This document shows, piece by piece, positions 8,250-16,868 of a stretch of DNA of 32,612 bases; position 1 is the first letter of the stretch; each line of letters begins with the position of its first letter. The notes below the pieces were generated by a model that saw only the letters and a program-made list of their open reading frames with translations, had not been told where the DNA came from and did not search any database. This DNA is from Tannerella sp. GTDB lineage: Bacteria; Bacteroidota; Bacteroidia; Bacteroidales; Tannerellaceae. The DNA lies in NCBI GenBank assembly GCA_031258835.1, contig JAIRMH010000166.1:1-32612 (forward strand). The letters are read 5' to 3'. Both the position numbers and the translations under genes were made by a program.

Positions 8250-9173
8250 ATGGCACGATATTTAGACCCCAAAAATGATTTGATATTCAAGCGGATCTTC
8301 GGCGAACATCCCAATTTGCTGAAAAGTTTCCTCAATGCGCTGATGCCGCTAAAGGCAGGTCAGCAGATAGAAAGCCTGGAGTACCTTCCGGCCGAGCAGG
8401 TACCCGATAATCCTGCAAAGAAAAACTCGATCGTTGATGTCCGCTGCATAGACAACTACGGTCGTCAGTTTATCGTAGAGATGCAGATGCTGTGGAACAG
8501 TTCCTTTTCCAACCGTTTGGTTTTCAATGCGTCGAAAGCCTATGTTAGGCAGTTGGAAAAAAGCCAGCGCTACCACTTGCTTCAACCGGTATACGCTCTT
8601 GCCATCCTCGACAGCGTATTTGACAAACAGACGGCGGAGTTTTACCACCACTACCGTATCGTTAACGACCGTAATACGGAAGAGGTGATCGAAGGGCTGG
8701 AGTTTGTTCTGGTAGAGTTACCCAAGTTCCGTGCGGAGACGTGGACAGAGCGTCGTTTGGCGGTATTGTGGCTGCGCTTCCTGCGTGAAGTGGAGGAGCA
8801 GCAGAGCGTCGTTTCTGACGATTTAAAGTCAGACGCCGAGATCCGCCAGGCGCTGGAATTGTGCGAAGTAGGCGCCTATACGAATGCCGAGCTGGCTGTT
8901 TATGACGCATACTGGGATGCCATCCGCGTCGAAAACAGTCTCATCTACGAAGGCATAATAGAAGGCGAAGCAAAAGGTGAAGCGAAAGGCATTGCAAAAG
9001 GTCGTGCGGAAGGTCGTGCGGAAGGCATAGCAGAAGGCGAAGCGAAAAAGCTAATCAATATTGTCCTTAATTGCAAGCGCAACAGTTTCTCCATAGAGCA
9101 GATGCAAGCCATTACCGGTCTCGGCGAGGAAGAGTTGCAAGAGATCCTTCGCTCGATTGAGAGTACTCTATAA
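8250..9173 (+). CDS. Rpn family recombination-promoting nuclease / putative transposase
   Basis: The 307-residue protein begins with the family's ARYLDPKNDLIFKRIFGEHP signature. It carries the PD-(D/E)XK nuclease core: Asp in NSIVDVRCID (about residue 63), then the E-x-Q motif in FIVEMQMLW (about 77-79) and the SNRLVFNASKAYVRQL helix. Rpn proteins promote RecA-independent recombination and some act in phage defence. Before the C-terminus is a low-complexity helical stretch of 4-residue units (EGEAKG, EGRAEG) at 8961-9047, a usual family feature. The final residues (MQAITGLGEEELQEIL) are also typical. It has its own promoter and is flanked by promoter repeats. No terminal inverted repeats of an insertion sequence were seen. 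Confidence 0.9.
   Translation: MARYLDPKNDLIFKRIFGEHPNLLKSFLNALMPLKAGQQIESLEYLPAEQVPDNPAKKNSIVDVRCIDNYGRQFIVEMQMLWNSSFSNRLVFNASKAYVRQLEKSQRYHLLQPVYALAILDSVFDKQTAEFYHHYRIVNDRNTEEVIEGLEFVLVELPKFRAETWTERRLAVLWLRFLREVEEQQSVVSDDLKSDAEIRQALELCEVGAYTNAELAVYDAYWDAIRVENSLIYEGIIEGEAKGEAKGIAKGRAEGRAEGIAEGEAKKLINIVLNCKRNSFSIEQMQAITGLGEEELQEILRSIESTL
8961..9047 (+). repeat. 12-bp-period repeat inside the rpn gene
   Basis: Twenty-nine codons made of GAAGGC/AAAGGT + GxA units encode the E/K-G-x-A stretch. The 12-base period keeps frame, so gain or loss of units would lengthen or shorten the linker before the C-terminal segment without a frameshift. Confidence 0.75.
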
Positions 9174-9504
9174 TGCCACTTTAATAAGGAGGTGGATTTT
9201 GTAAAAAGAATGAAGGTATAGCCTTCAACTGTTCAACGAGAAACAAGTCAAAAAGACTGTATCTCCAACATCTGGTAGATGCCTGTGCTTGTGAATTATA
9301 AACCTTGCTTGGCTGAATTTATTAAGGCGTAGCCTTCAAAACATTGTGACTGTTAGTTGAATTTACAGATCCGTATTCCCCTCTATCACATATAAGATTA
9401 GGACACAAAGATAATACAATTATACGATCGTTGAGCGCTTGCTTTTCATTATCTTTGGCGAGCGGGAGTGATCATGTACGTTTCCTCTGTAAAAAAACTT
9501 TTTC
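9174..9504. other. 331-bp spacer between rpn and the cysE promoter
   Basis: No convincing gene is visible. Two small hairpins carry similar arms: GAAGG-TATAG-CCTTC near 9210 and AAGGC-GTA-GCCTT near 9328. Two TATCTTTG -7-like elements diverge, one leftward (9406-9413 complement) and one rightward (9450-9457), but neither has a gene of its own. On the minus strand a short open frame (ending VEQLKAIPSFFLQNPPPY) runs beneath 9180-9330. It might be a remnant of a mobile element; I could not assign it. Confidence 0.5.
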
Positions 9505-9548
9505 ATTTCGCATGTGCTTGGAAATAGCAGAATTTTCATGTACATTTG
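9505..9548 (+). promoter_or_regulatory. Conserved promoter (P3) of cysE
   Basis: The block ends in the -7 element TACATTTG (9541-9548), 20 bases before the cysE ATG. It is 39/44 identical to P2 at 8181-8224 and shares TTTCATGTACATTTGC with P1. Confidence 0.7.
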
Positions 9549-9568
9549 CGGAAATAAAAAAATGACAA

Positions 9569-10456
9569 ATGGCTCAACTTGCTGATATTATTAAGAAAAA
9601 TATCGAATCACTGACCTGCTGTGAGCAGATAGAATATAAGCATATCCCACGCAGGGAAGGACAGGCTCTTCCTAATATGACCGGGCTGAAAGAAATCATC
9701 GCTATTCTGAAAGATATTTTCTTTCCCGGTTTTTTTAGCGAGTCGGTAACGAATACAAGCATGCAACGTTATCTCGGGATACAGATGGAGAATCTTAATT
9801 CGCTTTTGACGGAACAGATCCGGAATGGGTTGCATTTTTTTTCTGATCAGGCTCCGGATGTGTTGGATGCGGGAGACGCCGAAGCGCTCTCGCTGTCATT
9901 CCTTGAGAAGATCCCTGCAATTAAACGTTTACTTTGTACGGATGTGCAGGCGATGTTTGATAACGATCCGGCGGCAAAAAGTACGGGGGAGGTCATCATT
10001 TGTTATCCGAGTATTCAGGCGATGATACATTACCGGGTTGCGCATGAGCTGCTCCTTTTGGGTATCCCCGTCCTGCCGCGTATCATAACGGAAATCGCTC
10101 ATTCGGCAACCGGCATTGACATACATCCCGGAGCGCGTATCGGCGAATATTTCAGTATAGACCACGGGACAGGCGTGGTAATAGGGGAAACGGTAATCAT
10201 CGGCAATCATGTAAGCCTTTACAAAGGAGTAACGCTTGGCGCCAAAAATTTTGTGTTGGACGAGTGCGGCAATCCGCTAAATCTCCCGCGTCATCCTATT
10301 ATTGAGGATCATGTCGTTATTTATTCCAATGCAACCGTTCTGGGACGGATCACGATAGGACATGATTCCGTTATAGGGGGAAACGTATGGCTGACAAATA
10401 GCGTTCCGCCACATTCCCGCGTGATACAACAGAAAGCCGCCTCTAATGAGGATTAA
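9569..10456 (+). CDS. cysE: Serine O-acetyltransferase
   Basis: The enzyme acetylates L-serine with acetyl-CoA to O-acetylserine, the committed step of cysteine synthesis. The 295-residue protein has an alpha-helical N-terminal half (about 1-150) and a left-handed beta-helix of hexapeptide repeats. The catalytic pair is visible as Asp184 (TGIDIHPGARIG) and His199 (SIDHGTGVVIGET), with the same 15-residue spacing as the E. coli enzyme. Further hexapeptide motifs are YKGVTLGAKNF, RHPIIEDHVVIYSNATVLGRITIG and IGGNVWL. It starts close behind promoter P3 and appears to be a single-gene unit ending at the terminator at 10522. No cysteine synthase gene is nearby. Confidence 0.93.
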   Translation: MAQLADIIKKNIESLTCCEQIEYKHIPRREGQALPNMTGLKEIIAILKDIFFPGFFSESVTNTSMQRYLGIQMENLNSLLTEQIRNGLHFFSDQAPDVLDAGDAEALSLSFLEKIPAIKRLLCTDVQAMFDNDPAAKSTGEVIICYPSIQAMIHYRVAHELLLLGIPVLPRIITEIAHSATGIDIHPGARIGEYFSIDHGTGVVIGETVIIGNHVSLYKGVTLGAKNFVLDECGNPLNLPRHPIIEDHVVIYSNATVLGRITIGHDSVIGGNVWLTNSVPPHSRVIQQKAASNED

Positions 10457-10521
10457 AACGAAAGAAGGCGGTTTGCGCATTTCGAGTGATTTATAAAGAA
10501 TGTCGGCTAATATAAAGCATA

Positions 10522-10558
10522 TTCCGTCAAGCCGGACTACAAATCCGGCTTGACGGAA
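10522..10558. terminator. Bidirectional terminator between cysE and ahcY
   Basis: A perfect 15-bp inverted repeat (arms 10522-10536 and 10544-10558, loop CTACAAA) lies between the convergent genes cysE and ahcY. There is no long T-run, but its position and perfect stem fit a shared transcription stop. Confidence 0.75.
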
Positions 10559-10609
10559 CTTTCAAACATTCCCATAAAAATGTTTGGTAATCCCTTTTCG
10601 ATTTTCCGT

Positions 10610-12028
10610 TTAATAACGGTAATGGTCTGCTTTATAGGGGCCTTCTACCGGGACGCCGATGTAATCGGCTTGCTCTTGAGTAAGTTTTGTCAGTTTTACG
10701 CCTATGCGTTCAAGGTGTAACCGTGCAACTTCTTCATCAAGATGTTTCGGCAGGCGATATACTCCGATTTTATAATCTTTTTGCCATAAGTCTATTTGCG
10801 CTAAGGTTTGGTTTGTAAAGGAGTTACTCATCACAAACGACGGGTGACCGGTTGCGCAGCCCAGATTCACTAAACGACCTTCGGCCAGGAGGAAAATAGA
10901 GTGACCGTCGGGAAAAGTGTATTTATCTACCTGCGGTTTGATGTTTGTATGCCTGATGCCGGGAAAATTTATCAGGTTATCGACCTGTATTTCGTTGTCG
11001 AAATGGCCGATATTACAAACGATGGCCTGGTCGGGCATTGCCTTCAGGTGGTTTATCGTAATAATGTCGCGGTTCCCAGTCGTTGTAACGAAAATATTGC
11101 CTTCTTTGACCGCTTCTTCCATTGTCGTTACTTCGAATCCTTCCATGGCCGCCTGTAAAGCGCAAATGGGATCTATTTCCGTAACGAGAACTCTGGCTCC
11201 GTAAGAGCGCATGGAGTGTGAACAACCTTTGCCGACGTCCCCGTATCCTGCTACGACAACGACTTTTCCTGCAATCATAACATCCGTGGCGCGTTTGATG
11301 CCGTCGGCCAGCGATTCGCGACAGCCGTACAGGTTGTCGAATTTGGATTTTGTGACCGAATCGTTTACATTGATTGCCGGGACGAGCAGTTCGCCACGTT
11401 CCATCATCTGATACAGGCGATGTACGCCTGTTGTTGTTTCTTCGGATACGCCGCGCATTTCCGAAACCATACGATGCCAGCGCAGAGGATCTTCCGTTAA
11501 AATGCCTTTTAATGTATTAAGAATCACCTGTTCTTCATGATTGCCACCTTTGCGATCGATTGTAGACGGGTCATTCTCTGCTTTGTAACCCCAATGAAAT
11601 AATAAAGAAGCGTCTCCACCGTCGTCTACGATCAGGTTAGGCCCCTTTCCTTCGGGAAATCGCAATGCTTGATCCGTACACCACCAATATTCTTCCAGCG
11701 TCTCGCCTTTCCATGCGAAAACGGGAATCCCTGCGGCTGCTATTGCTGCTGCTGCATGATCCTGCGTCGAGAAAATATTACAGCTTGCCCAGCGTACTTC
11801 CGCGCCTAAGCTTACCAATGTTTCGATAAGTACCGCCGTCTGGATGGTCATGTGCAGCGAACCTGTTATACGTGCGCCATGTAACGGTTGTTGTCCGGCG
11901 TACTTTTTACGCAGAGCCATCAGGCCCGGCATTTCGTGTTCGGCAATTTCGATCTCTTTGCGTCCGAAATCCGCCAATTGGATATCTGCCACTTTATAAG
12001 GCAGATCATTTGGAAATAATTGTAACAT
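10610..12028 (-). CDS. ahcY: Adenosylhomocysteinase
   Basis: AhcY reversibly splits S-adenosylhomocysteine to adenosine and homocysteine, clearing the product inhibitor of methyltransferases. The 472-residue protein has [22 protein letters not shown] and [10 protein letters not shown] near the N-terminus and the substrate residues around [10 protein letters not shown]. The NAD-binding loop is [11 protein letters not shown] (GYGDVGKG at 261-268). It ends in the conserved tail YKADHYRY, whose lysine and tyrosine contact the cofactor of the neighbouring subunit. It follows the inositol-monophosphatase-like gene with a 33-base gap and is probably read from that gene's promoter. No lesion was seen. 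Confidence 0.97.
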   Translation of the reverse strand: MLQLFPNDLPYKVADIQLADFGRKEIEIAEHEMPGLMALRKKYAGQQPLHGARITGSLHMTIQTAVLIETLVSLGAEVRWASCNIFSTQDHAAAAIAAAGIPVFAWKGETLEEYWWCTDQALRFPEGKGPNLIVDDGGDASLLFHWGYKAENDPSTIDRKGGNHEEQVILNTLKGILTEDPLRWHRMVSEMRGVSEETTTGVHRLYQMMERGELLVPAINVNDSVTKSKFDNLYGCRESLADGIKRATDVMIAGKVVVVAGYGDVGKGCSHSMRSYGARVLVTEIDPICALQAAMEGFEVTTMEEAVKEGNIFVTTTGNRDIITINHLKAMPDQAIVCNIGHFDNEIQVDNLINFPGIRHTNIKPQVDKYTFPDGHSIFLLAEGRLVNLGCATGHPSFVMSNSFTNQTLAQIDLWQKDYKIGVYRLPKHLDEEVARLHLERIGVKLTKLTQEQADYIGVPVEGPYKADHYRY

Positions 12029-12039
12029 GAATTTTTATA

Positions 12040-12081
12040 ATTAAGTGATATGATTGATATATTAAGTGATATGATTGGTAT
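12040..12081. repeat. 21-bp tandem duplication across the phosphatase stop codon
   Basis: Positions 12040-12060 and 12061-12081 are the same 21-mer with one difference (GATTGAT versus GATTGGT). The right copy contains the TAA stop and last codons (TNHIT) of the phosphatase gene; the left copy forms most of the gap before ahcY. It appears to be a recent duplication that lengthened the intergenic gap. Confidence 0.9.
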
Positions 12082-12865
12082 ATTCGGAAATAAAATTCAA
12101 TACTTGTTTATGCAATATGTTGTTTGAGGAGGCGACGATATGATGTGATAAGGTAAAATCCGGGTGGTTGTCAAAACCGGAGACCGTTCCGCCCGCTTCC
12201 ATCACAATTCGTGCGCCTGCCGCAAAATCCCAGAGTTTTAGATACGCTTCCAGCCAGAAATCGAATCTTCCGGCGGCGACATAGCACAGGTTTGTCGCTG
12301 CCGATCCAGTAAGGCGGATGCCGGCGCTTGCCCCGTAGAAATGTGGGATCAGGCGGTCGGCTAAAGCCCTGTATTTTTCATAATTGTAGGGAAGGCCGAT
12401 GCCGATGAACGATTTATCGGTTTCTGTTGTAGGGGATGTATGTATCGGTTTGCCGTCCAAGTATGCGCCCCCATCTTTCCACGCATAGAAACACTCCCGG
12501 CGGCATACTTCATAAACTACCCCAATAAGAATGGTCGTTCCTTTTCTCAGGGCGATGCTTACGCAATACGGTGCGAAATCATGAATGTAATTGGTTGTTC
12601 CGTCTAGCGGATCGATGATCCAGCAATATTCCTCATCATGATACGTCGCCTGCCCTTCTTCCGAAATGAACCCGGCTTCCGGCAATAATTCCGAAAGCCG
12701 TTTTATCAACAGGATCTCCGTATCCTTATCAATATGAGACACATAATCGTATTTTCCTTTTTCGATAATATCTTCGGGGCGAAACGATTTTCTTTGTTCG
12801 CTAAGGTAAAAGCCTGCTTCTTTTGCTGTAAGAATAATTTTTTCAGTTAATGATTCCGGATTCAT
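12062..12865 (-). CDS. Inositol monophosphatase family protein
   Basis: The 268-residue protein belongs to the Mg-dependent, Li-sensitive phosphatase family that includes inositol monophosphatase (SuhB) and 3'-phosphoadenosine 5'-phosphate phosphatase. Metal-binding motifs are all present: GFISEEG (Glu70), WIIDPLDGTTNYIHDFAPY (Asp85, Asp88) and LWDFAAGARIVMEAGG (Asp213). The frame continues to an ATG at 12916, but a -7 element lies at 12880-12887 inside that extension, so the start at 12865 is preferred. Neighbouring ahcY and the family's known activity on phosphoadenosine would fit nucleotide salvage, but the sequence alone cannot separate inositol phosphate from nucleotide substrates. Confidence 0.88.
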   Translation of the reverse strand: MNPESLTEKIILTAKEAGFYLSEQRKSFRPEDIIEKGKYDYVSHIDKDTEILLIKRLSELLPEAGFISEEGQATYHDEEYCWIIDPLDGTTNYIHDFAPYCVSIALRKGTTILIGVVYEVCRRECFYAWKDGGAYLDGKPIHTSPTTETDKSFIGIGLPYNYEKYRALADRLIPHFYGASAGIRLTGSAATNLCYVAAGRFDFWLEAYLKLWDFAAGARIVMEAGGTVSGFDNHPDFTLSHHIVASSNNILHKQVLNFISEYTNHIT

Positions 12866-12879
12866 TCTGTATTTTTCGG

Positions 12880-12910
12880 CAAAATTATATGAAAAACTCG
12901 GATTTTCCAA
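12880..12910 (-). promoter_or_regulatory. Promoter of the phosphatase-ahcY operon
   Basis: On the minus strand, TAATTTTG (12887-12880) matches the Bacteroidetes -7 consensus TAnnTTTG. A TTGG (complement of 12907-12910) lies 20 bases upstream as a -33 candidate. The start codon at 12865 would lie close to the transcript start. Confidence 0.6.
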
Positions 12911-13041
12911 GTGCATGAAATGAAAAAACTGTTTTTATACAGAAGGAAAGTGCGATAAAAATCAGATAGTTGTGCCCGATTAATTGGATTATATGAACGA
13001 AAAATAATTGCAAAACATGCTATATAACATATCTTTTTATT

Positions 13042-13071
13042 TTTGCTTAAACGTTTTATCTATTATCTTTG
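13042..13071 (+). promoter_or_regulatory. lacI promoter with embedded operator
   Basis: A -33 TTTG (13042-13045) and a -7 TATCTTTG (13064-13071) are separated by 18 bases, a near-ideal Bacteroidetes promoter. The operator-like sequence TTGCTTAAACGTTTTA (13043-13058) fills the spacer. A repressor bound there would block the polymerase, so lacI probably controls itself. The same TTGCTTAAWCG half-site occurs at 14122-14132 (complement) and 16869-16879. Confidence 0.75.
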
Positions 13072-13099
13072 TCGCGAAATTTAATTTAATATTCAAAAA

Positions 13100-14107
13100 A
13101 TGGCTCGTGTTTCTATAAAAAGTATAGCCATGGAGTTAGGCATTTCTACGGCGACCGTGTCACTTGTTCTTAGCGGAAAAGAAAAAGTGGGGCGCGTAAG
13201 TAAAAATATGGCTGAAAAAATTCGATTGAAAGCCCGGGAAATGCATTATGAACCGAATCACCTTGCCCGTGGCTTAAGGATAGGATGTTCGCAAACCATC
13301 GGATTGATAGTGGCGGATATTTCCAATCTGTTTTTTGCGAATTTGGCTTTTCACATACAGGAGCATGCGGAAAAGTATGGATATAGCGTTATTATTACGA
13401 ATACAAACGAAAGCGACTTGAAACTGGAGAAGATGGTCAATGTTCTGAAAAGCAGACAGGTGGACGGATTTATTATTGTACCTACGGAACACGGACAGCC
13501 TTATGTCGAAGCGTTGCTAAAGCGTAATATCCCGACCGTACTGATAGACCGTAATTTTACGGAAATAAATGTCGGCGCTGTTGTTGTGGATAATTATAAT
13601 GCATCGGCAGTAGCGGTGAAAAATCTTATAAAACAAGGATGTAAAAATATCGGATTGATTGTTTATAAGAGTCGGCTGCAGCATATGCAGGAACGCATGA
13701 GAGGATATATTGATGCGGTTAAAGAACATGGATATTATAATCCGGATTTTATAAAAGAGGTCAATTACTCGCTTATTTCCAATGATATTTCTATTGCGAT
13801 AGAAAGTTTGTTGTTAAAAGAGAATAATATAGATGGTCTGTTTTTTGCTACAAATACATTATCGATGCTGGGTATCAAACAGTTGATAAATATGAACCGA
13901 CGGATTCCCGAAGATGTTAAAATAGTATGCTTTGATAAAAGCGATGCGTTTGATTTTATGAACATCCCGATTCCGTATATACGGCAACCGATACCTGAAA
14001 TGGGACGGAAAGCGGTTGAATTGTTGATTGAGCAAATAAAAGATCCCTCTGAAAATAAAAAATGCGTTGAATTGCAGGCTTCCCTTATAGACAGTCCTGT
14101 CAATTAG
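13100..14107 (+). CDS. LacI family transcriptional regulator of the sugar locus
   Basis: The 335-residue protein has an N-terminal LacI helix-turn-helix (about residues 3-24: VSIKSIAMELGISTATVSLVLSG without gaps), a hinge region with YEPNHLARGLR, and a periplasmic-binding-protein-like effector domain (QTIGLIVADISNLFFANL, DGFIIVPTEH, IPTVLIDRN, DGLFFATNTLSMLGIKQL, IRQPIPEMGRKAVELL). Family members release DNA, or bind it, on binding a sugar or sugar phosphate. It is followed 61 bases later by the FucP-type permease and precedes the whole catabolic locus, so D-arabinose, L-fucose or a derived ketose are candidate effectors. Three matching operators support local control. Confidence 0.92.
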   Translation: MARVSIKSIAMELGISTATVSLVLSGKEKVGRVSKNMAEKIRLKAREMHYEPNHLARGLRIGCSQTIGLIVADISNLFFANLAFHIQEHAEKYGYSVIITNTNESDLKLEKMVNVLKSRQVDGFIIVPTEHGQPYVEALLKRNIPTVLIDRNFTEINVGAVVVDNYNASAVAVKNLIKQGCKNIGLIVYKSRLQHMQERMRGYIDAVKEHGYYNPDFIKEVNYSLISNDISIAIESLLLKENNIDGLFFATNTLSMLGIKQLINMNRRIPEDVKIVCFDKSDAFDFMNIPIPYIRQPIPEMGRKAVELLIEQIKDPSENKKCVELQASLIDSPVN

Positions 14108-14115
14108 CTTTTTGA

Positions 14116-14132
14116 GTTAAACGATTAAGCAA
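14116..14132 (-). promoter_or_regulatory. LacI operator before the permease gene
   Basis: The complement reads TTGCTTAATCGTTTAAC, matching the lacI promoter operator in 10 of 11 bases of the half-site, with a better second half (CGTTTAA). It lies in the 61-base gap between lacI and the permease gene. No TAnnTTTG element follows it, so the permease may be read mainly from the lacI promoter. Confidence 0.6.
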
Positions 14133-14168
14133 ATGAAATGAATATATAAAAACCTTATTATTAGTATT

Positions 14169-15599
14169 ATGAGACAGAAAATTGTACCGAAAAATGCGTT
14201 ATGGCCATTTATTTTATTGACGACATTGTTTTTTGCGTGGGCGGTTCCGAATAATCTTACGGACACGATGTTGGCGGCGTTTAAGCGGATTATGAGTTTA
14301 TCAGATTCTAAAACGGCCTGGATACAGGTTGTTTGTTATTTGTTAGGATACGGTTTTTGCGCTATTCCGGGGGCGTTGTTTATTAAGAAATATACTTATA
14401 AGTCCGGCGTATTATTAGGATTAGCCTTTTATGCCGGGGGATGTTTCCTTTTTTACCCTGCCATGTTGTGTTTGCAAATTAACGCAGACATTAGTTTTGC
14501 GATGTATCTGTTTGCCATATTTATCCTGTTCGCAGGGCTTTCCGTACTCGAGACCTCGTCAAATTCTTATATCTGTGCGATCGGTTCGGAGGAAACGGCT
14601 ACCCGGCGGCTGAATCTGGCGCAGTCGTTTAACCCTTTTGGAGCAATCGGCGGTGTCGTCATAAGCCAAGTGTTTATCTTATCCCAATTAAATTTACTGA
14701 CTGCATCCGAACGGACGGCAATGCCTGCCGATGAATTGACAAAAATACAAGGATTCGAGCTGAATGCCGTAACAATGACTTATGTTATTTTGGGAGTGGT
14801 TATGGCAGTTTTATTATTAGCCATTCTATTGACGCAAATGCCGAAATTGAAAGAAGGCGACAGAAAGCCGGAATTAGTTGCAACGTTTAAAAGATTATTT
14901 AAAAATAGAAATTATGTATGGGGTGTTGTCGCCCAATTTTTTTACGTAGGCGCACAAATTGCCGTATGGTCATTTGTTATACGTTATGCAATGCAACAAT
15001 TAGACCTGGACGGCATTGTGGCATCGCTTGGGGCAAATGTACCGTCGATCGAAGTGGTAGATGCACTCCGAAATGTAGAGCCGATAGCGTCCGGTTTTTA
15101 CCGATTGTGTGAAGTGGCGGGATTAAACGATTTGTTACCTCGTACGGCAGAGCAGGCCGGTGCGACATATTATATAATATCGCTGATATTATTTGTTTTG
15201 ATGCGTTTTGCCTGTACCGGGTTGATGAAGTATATAAAGCCGTATAAAATATTAACGATCCTGGCATTAGCGGCTGTGGCGTGCTGCCTTGTAACCATCT
15301 ATGGAAAAGGGGCTGTAGGCGTATATTCGCTGATGTTTATTTCGGGGTGTATGTCGCTGATGTTTCCTACTATTTACGGGATAGGTGTACGCGGACTTGG
15401 CGAAGATACGAAAATTGGAGGTGCGGGTATGGTAATGGCTATTGCAGGAGCAGCGGTTTTGACGCAGATACAGGGAATTGTATCGGATTCCTCAAGTATA
15501 GGACTGGCATATTGGGTTCCTGCCGTTGCATTCGGCATAATAGCATATTACAGCATAGTTATCTGTGGTAAAGCAGAAAGAAAAGAAAATATCCGATGA
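14169..15599 (+). CDS. fucP: FucP-type sugar:proton symporter (MFS, FHS family)
   Basis: The 476-residue membrane protein has about twelve hydrophobic segments and signature motifs of the fucose/galactose/hexose symporter family. These are NNLTDTMLAAFKR in the first loop and LETSSNSYICAIGSEE followed by NLAQSFNPFGAIGG in the middle of the N-terminal half. E. coli FucP imports L-fucose and also D-arabinose and L-galactose with protons. Here it would carry the monosaccharide released in the periplasm across the inner membrane to FucI. It sits 61 bases after lacI and 95 before the GH172 gene. The substrate is inferred from neighbours; a plain fucose role cannot be excluded. Confidence 0.88.
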   Translation: MRQKIVPKNALWPFILLTTLFFAWAVPNNLTDTMLAAFKRIMSLSDSKTAWIQVVCYLLGYGFCAIPGALFIKKYTYKSGVLLGLAFYAGGCFLFYPAMLCLQINADISFAMYLFAIFILFAGLSVLETSSNSYICAIGSEETATRRLNLAQSFNPFGAIGGVVISQVFILSQLNLLTASERTAMPADELTKIQGFELNAVTMTYVILGVVMAVLLLAILLTQMPKLKEGDRKPELVATFKRLFKNRNYVWGVVAQFFYVGAQIAVWSFVIRYAMQQLDLDGIVASLGANVPSIEVVDALRNVEPIASGFYRLCEVAGLNDLLPRTAEQAGATYYIISLILFVLMRFACTGLMKYIKPYKILTILALAAVACCLVTIYGKGAVGVYSLMFISGCMSLMFPTIYGIGVRGLGEDTKIGGAGMVMAIAGAAVLTQIQGIVSDSSSIGLAYWVPAVAFGIIAYYSIVICGKAERKENIR

Positions 15600-15694
15600 G
15601 TGAAACAACTGTAAGGATGAATTCTCCGCGAATTTTTGAATGAAAGCAAATTGAGTTATATATTGTATTTATTAATTTATAAAACCGCGAACAA

Positions 15695-16855
15695 ATGAAA
15701 AAAATTTTATTGACAATCGTAGCGTTAACCGCAGCGTTAACGGTATTTTCCCAGAAGTATCCATATGATGGTCTTGATAATAACATGGGAAATCTATTTC
15801 GGCTATCAAATGCAAAAACCCGTTCCATCAGTCCTGAAAATTTCACGGGAGAAAAAGGAAAAGGAGGTATAGCCGATATTAAGGATCGGGATAAGCGGAA
15901 TGTTGCGAACGCATCGAACGCCGCGCGTGATCTGGGACAGGGCTGGAAGGTGAATCCGTATATCCGGATTGAATCTAAGGAGACGTTTACTATCGCAGAA
16001 ATAGAGGGGCCGGGAGCCATTCAGCATATCTGGATGACGCCGACAGGAAATTGGCGTTTTACGATTCTGCGTATTTATTGGGATGACGAAAAAGAACCTT
16101 CGGTAGAATGTCCGGTCGGCGACTTTTTCGGTATGGGATGGGGCACCTATGCCCCGTTGTCGTCGTTGGCCGTGTGCGTGAATCCTGGTAGTGCATTCAA
16201 TTGCTATTGGACGATGCCTTTCCGTAAAAAGTGCAAGATCACAATGGAAAACGTAAATGACCAGGACGCCATGACTTTATACTATCAGATTGATTATACC
16301 CTGACGGAAGTCCCGGAAGACGCAGCCTATTTTCATGCTCAATGGAGAAGGACGAATCCAAACCTGACCTCCGATTACACTATTATAGATGATGTGAAAG
16401 GAAAAGGACATTATGTGGGCGTTTATATGGCATGGGGCGTCCATAATAACGGATGGTGGGGCGAAGGGGAAATCAAATTCTTCATGGACGGAGATGCCAA
16501 ATTCCCTACTATCTGCGGTACCGGTACGGAAGATTATTTCTGCGGCTCGTATAATTTTGATCGCGAAGGACAATATAAGGAATTTTGCACTCCTTACGCG
16601 GGCCTGCATCAGGTCATACGTCCGGATGGCACGTATCGTTCGCAACAACGTTTCGGATTGTATCGCTGGCACATTAACGACCCGGTACGTTTTGAAAAAG
16701 ACTTGCGGATAACGATTCAAGATTTGGGTTGGAGGCACGGAGGCCGCTATCTGCCGCAGCAATCCGATATATCGTCCGTGACCTACTGGTATCAGACGGA
16801 GCCTCATCACACGTTTCCGAAACTTCCTTCGTGGGAAGGATTAGAAGTGAATTAA
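15695..16855 (+). CDS. GH172 family furanosidase (DUF2961)
   Basis: The 386-residue protein has a cleavable signal peptide (MKKILLTIVALTAALTVFSQ) and no lipobox, so it is probably periplasmic. It matches DUF2961/GH172: the LSNAKTRSISPENFTGEKG start, GPGAIQHIWMT, PVGDFFGMGWG, YYQIDY, and the core GEGEIKFFMDGD and GTGTEDYF motifs. Glu257/Glu259 and Glu279 are spaced like the nucleophile and acid/base glutamates of characterised GH172 enzymes. Known activities are alpha-D-fructofuranosidase/difructose anhydride synthase and exo-alpha-D-arabinofuranosidase. With GH116, FucI and FucP beside it, I favour alpha-D-arabinofuranosidase, as inference. Confidence 0.9.
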   Translation: MKKILLTIVALTAALTVFSQKYPYDGLDNNMGNLFRLSNAKTRSISPENFTGEKGKGGIADIKDRDKRNVANASNAARDLGQGWKVNPYIRIESKETFTIAEIEGPGAIQHIWMTPTGNWRFTILRIYWDDEKEPSVECPVGDFFGMGWGTYAPLSSLAVCVNPGSAFNCYWTMPFRKKCKITMENVNDQDAMTLYYQIDYTLTEVPEDAAYFHAQWRRTNPNLTSDYTIIDDVKGKGHYVGVYMAWGVHNNGWWGEGEIKFFMDGDAKFPTICGTGTEDYFCGSYNFDREGQYKEFCTPYAGLHQVIRPDGTYRSQQRFGLYRWHINDPVRFEKDLRITIQDLGWRHGGRYLPQQSDISSVTYWYQTEPHHTFPKLPSWEGLEVN

Positions 16856-16868
16856 TTGTTTTTAGTCG

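Noticed and set aside
9450-9457. TATCTTTG element as a second cysE promoter
   Set aside because: It matches the -7 consensus, but the conserved P3 block lies closer to cysE and the -33 spacing here is short; not enough to call it.
8181-9548. rpn region as a classical insertion sequence
   Set aside because: The flanking repeats are direct and contain promoters; no terminal inverted repeats or target-site duplications were found.
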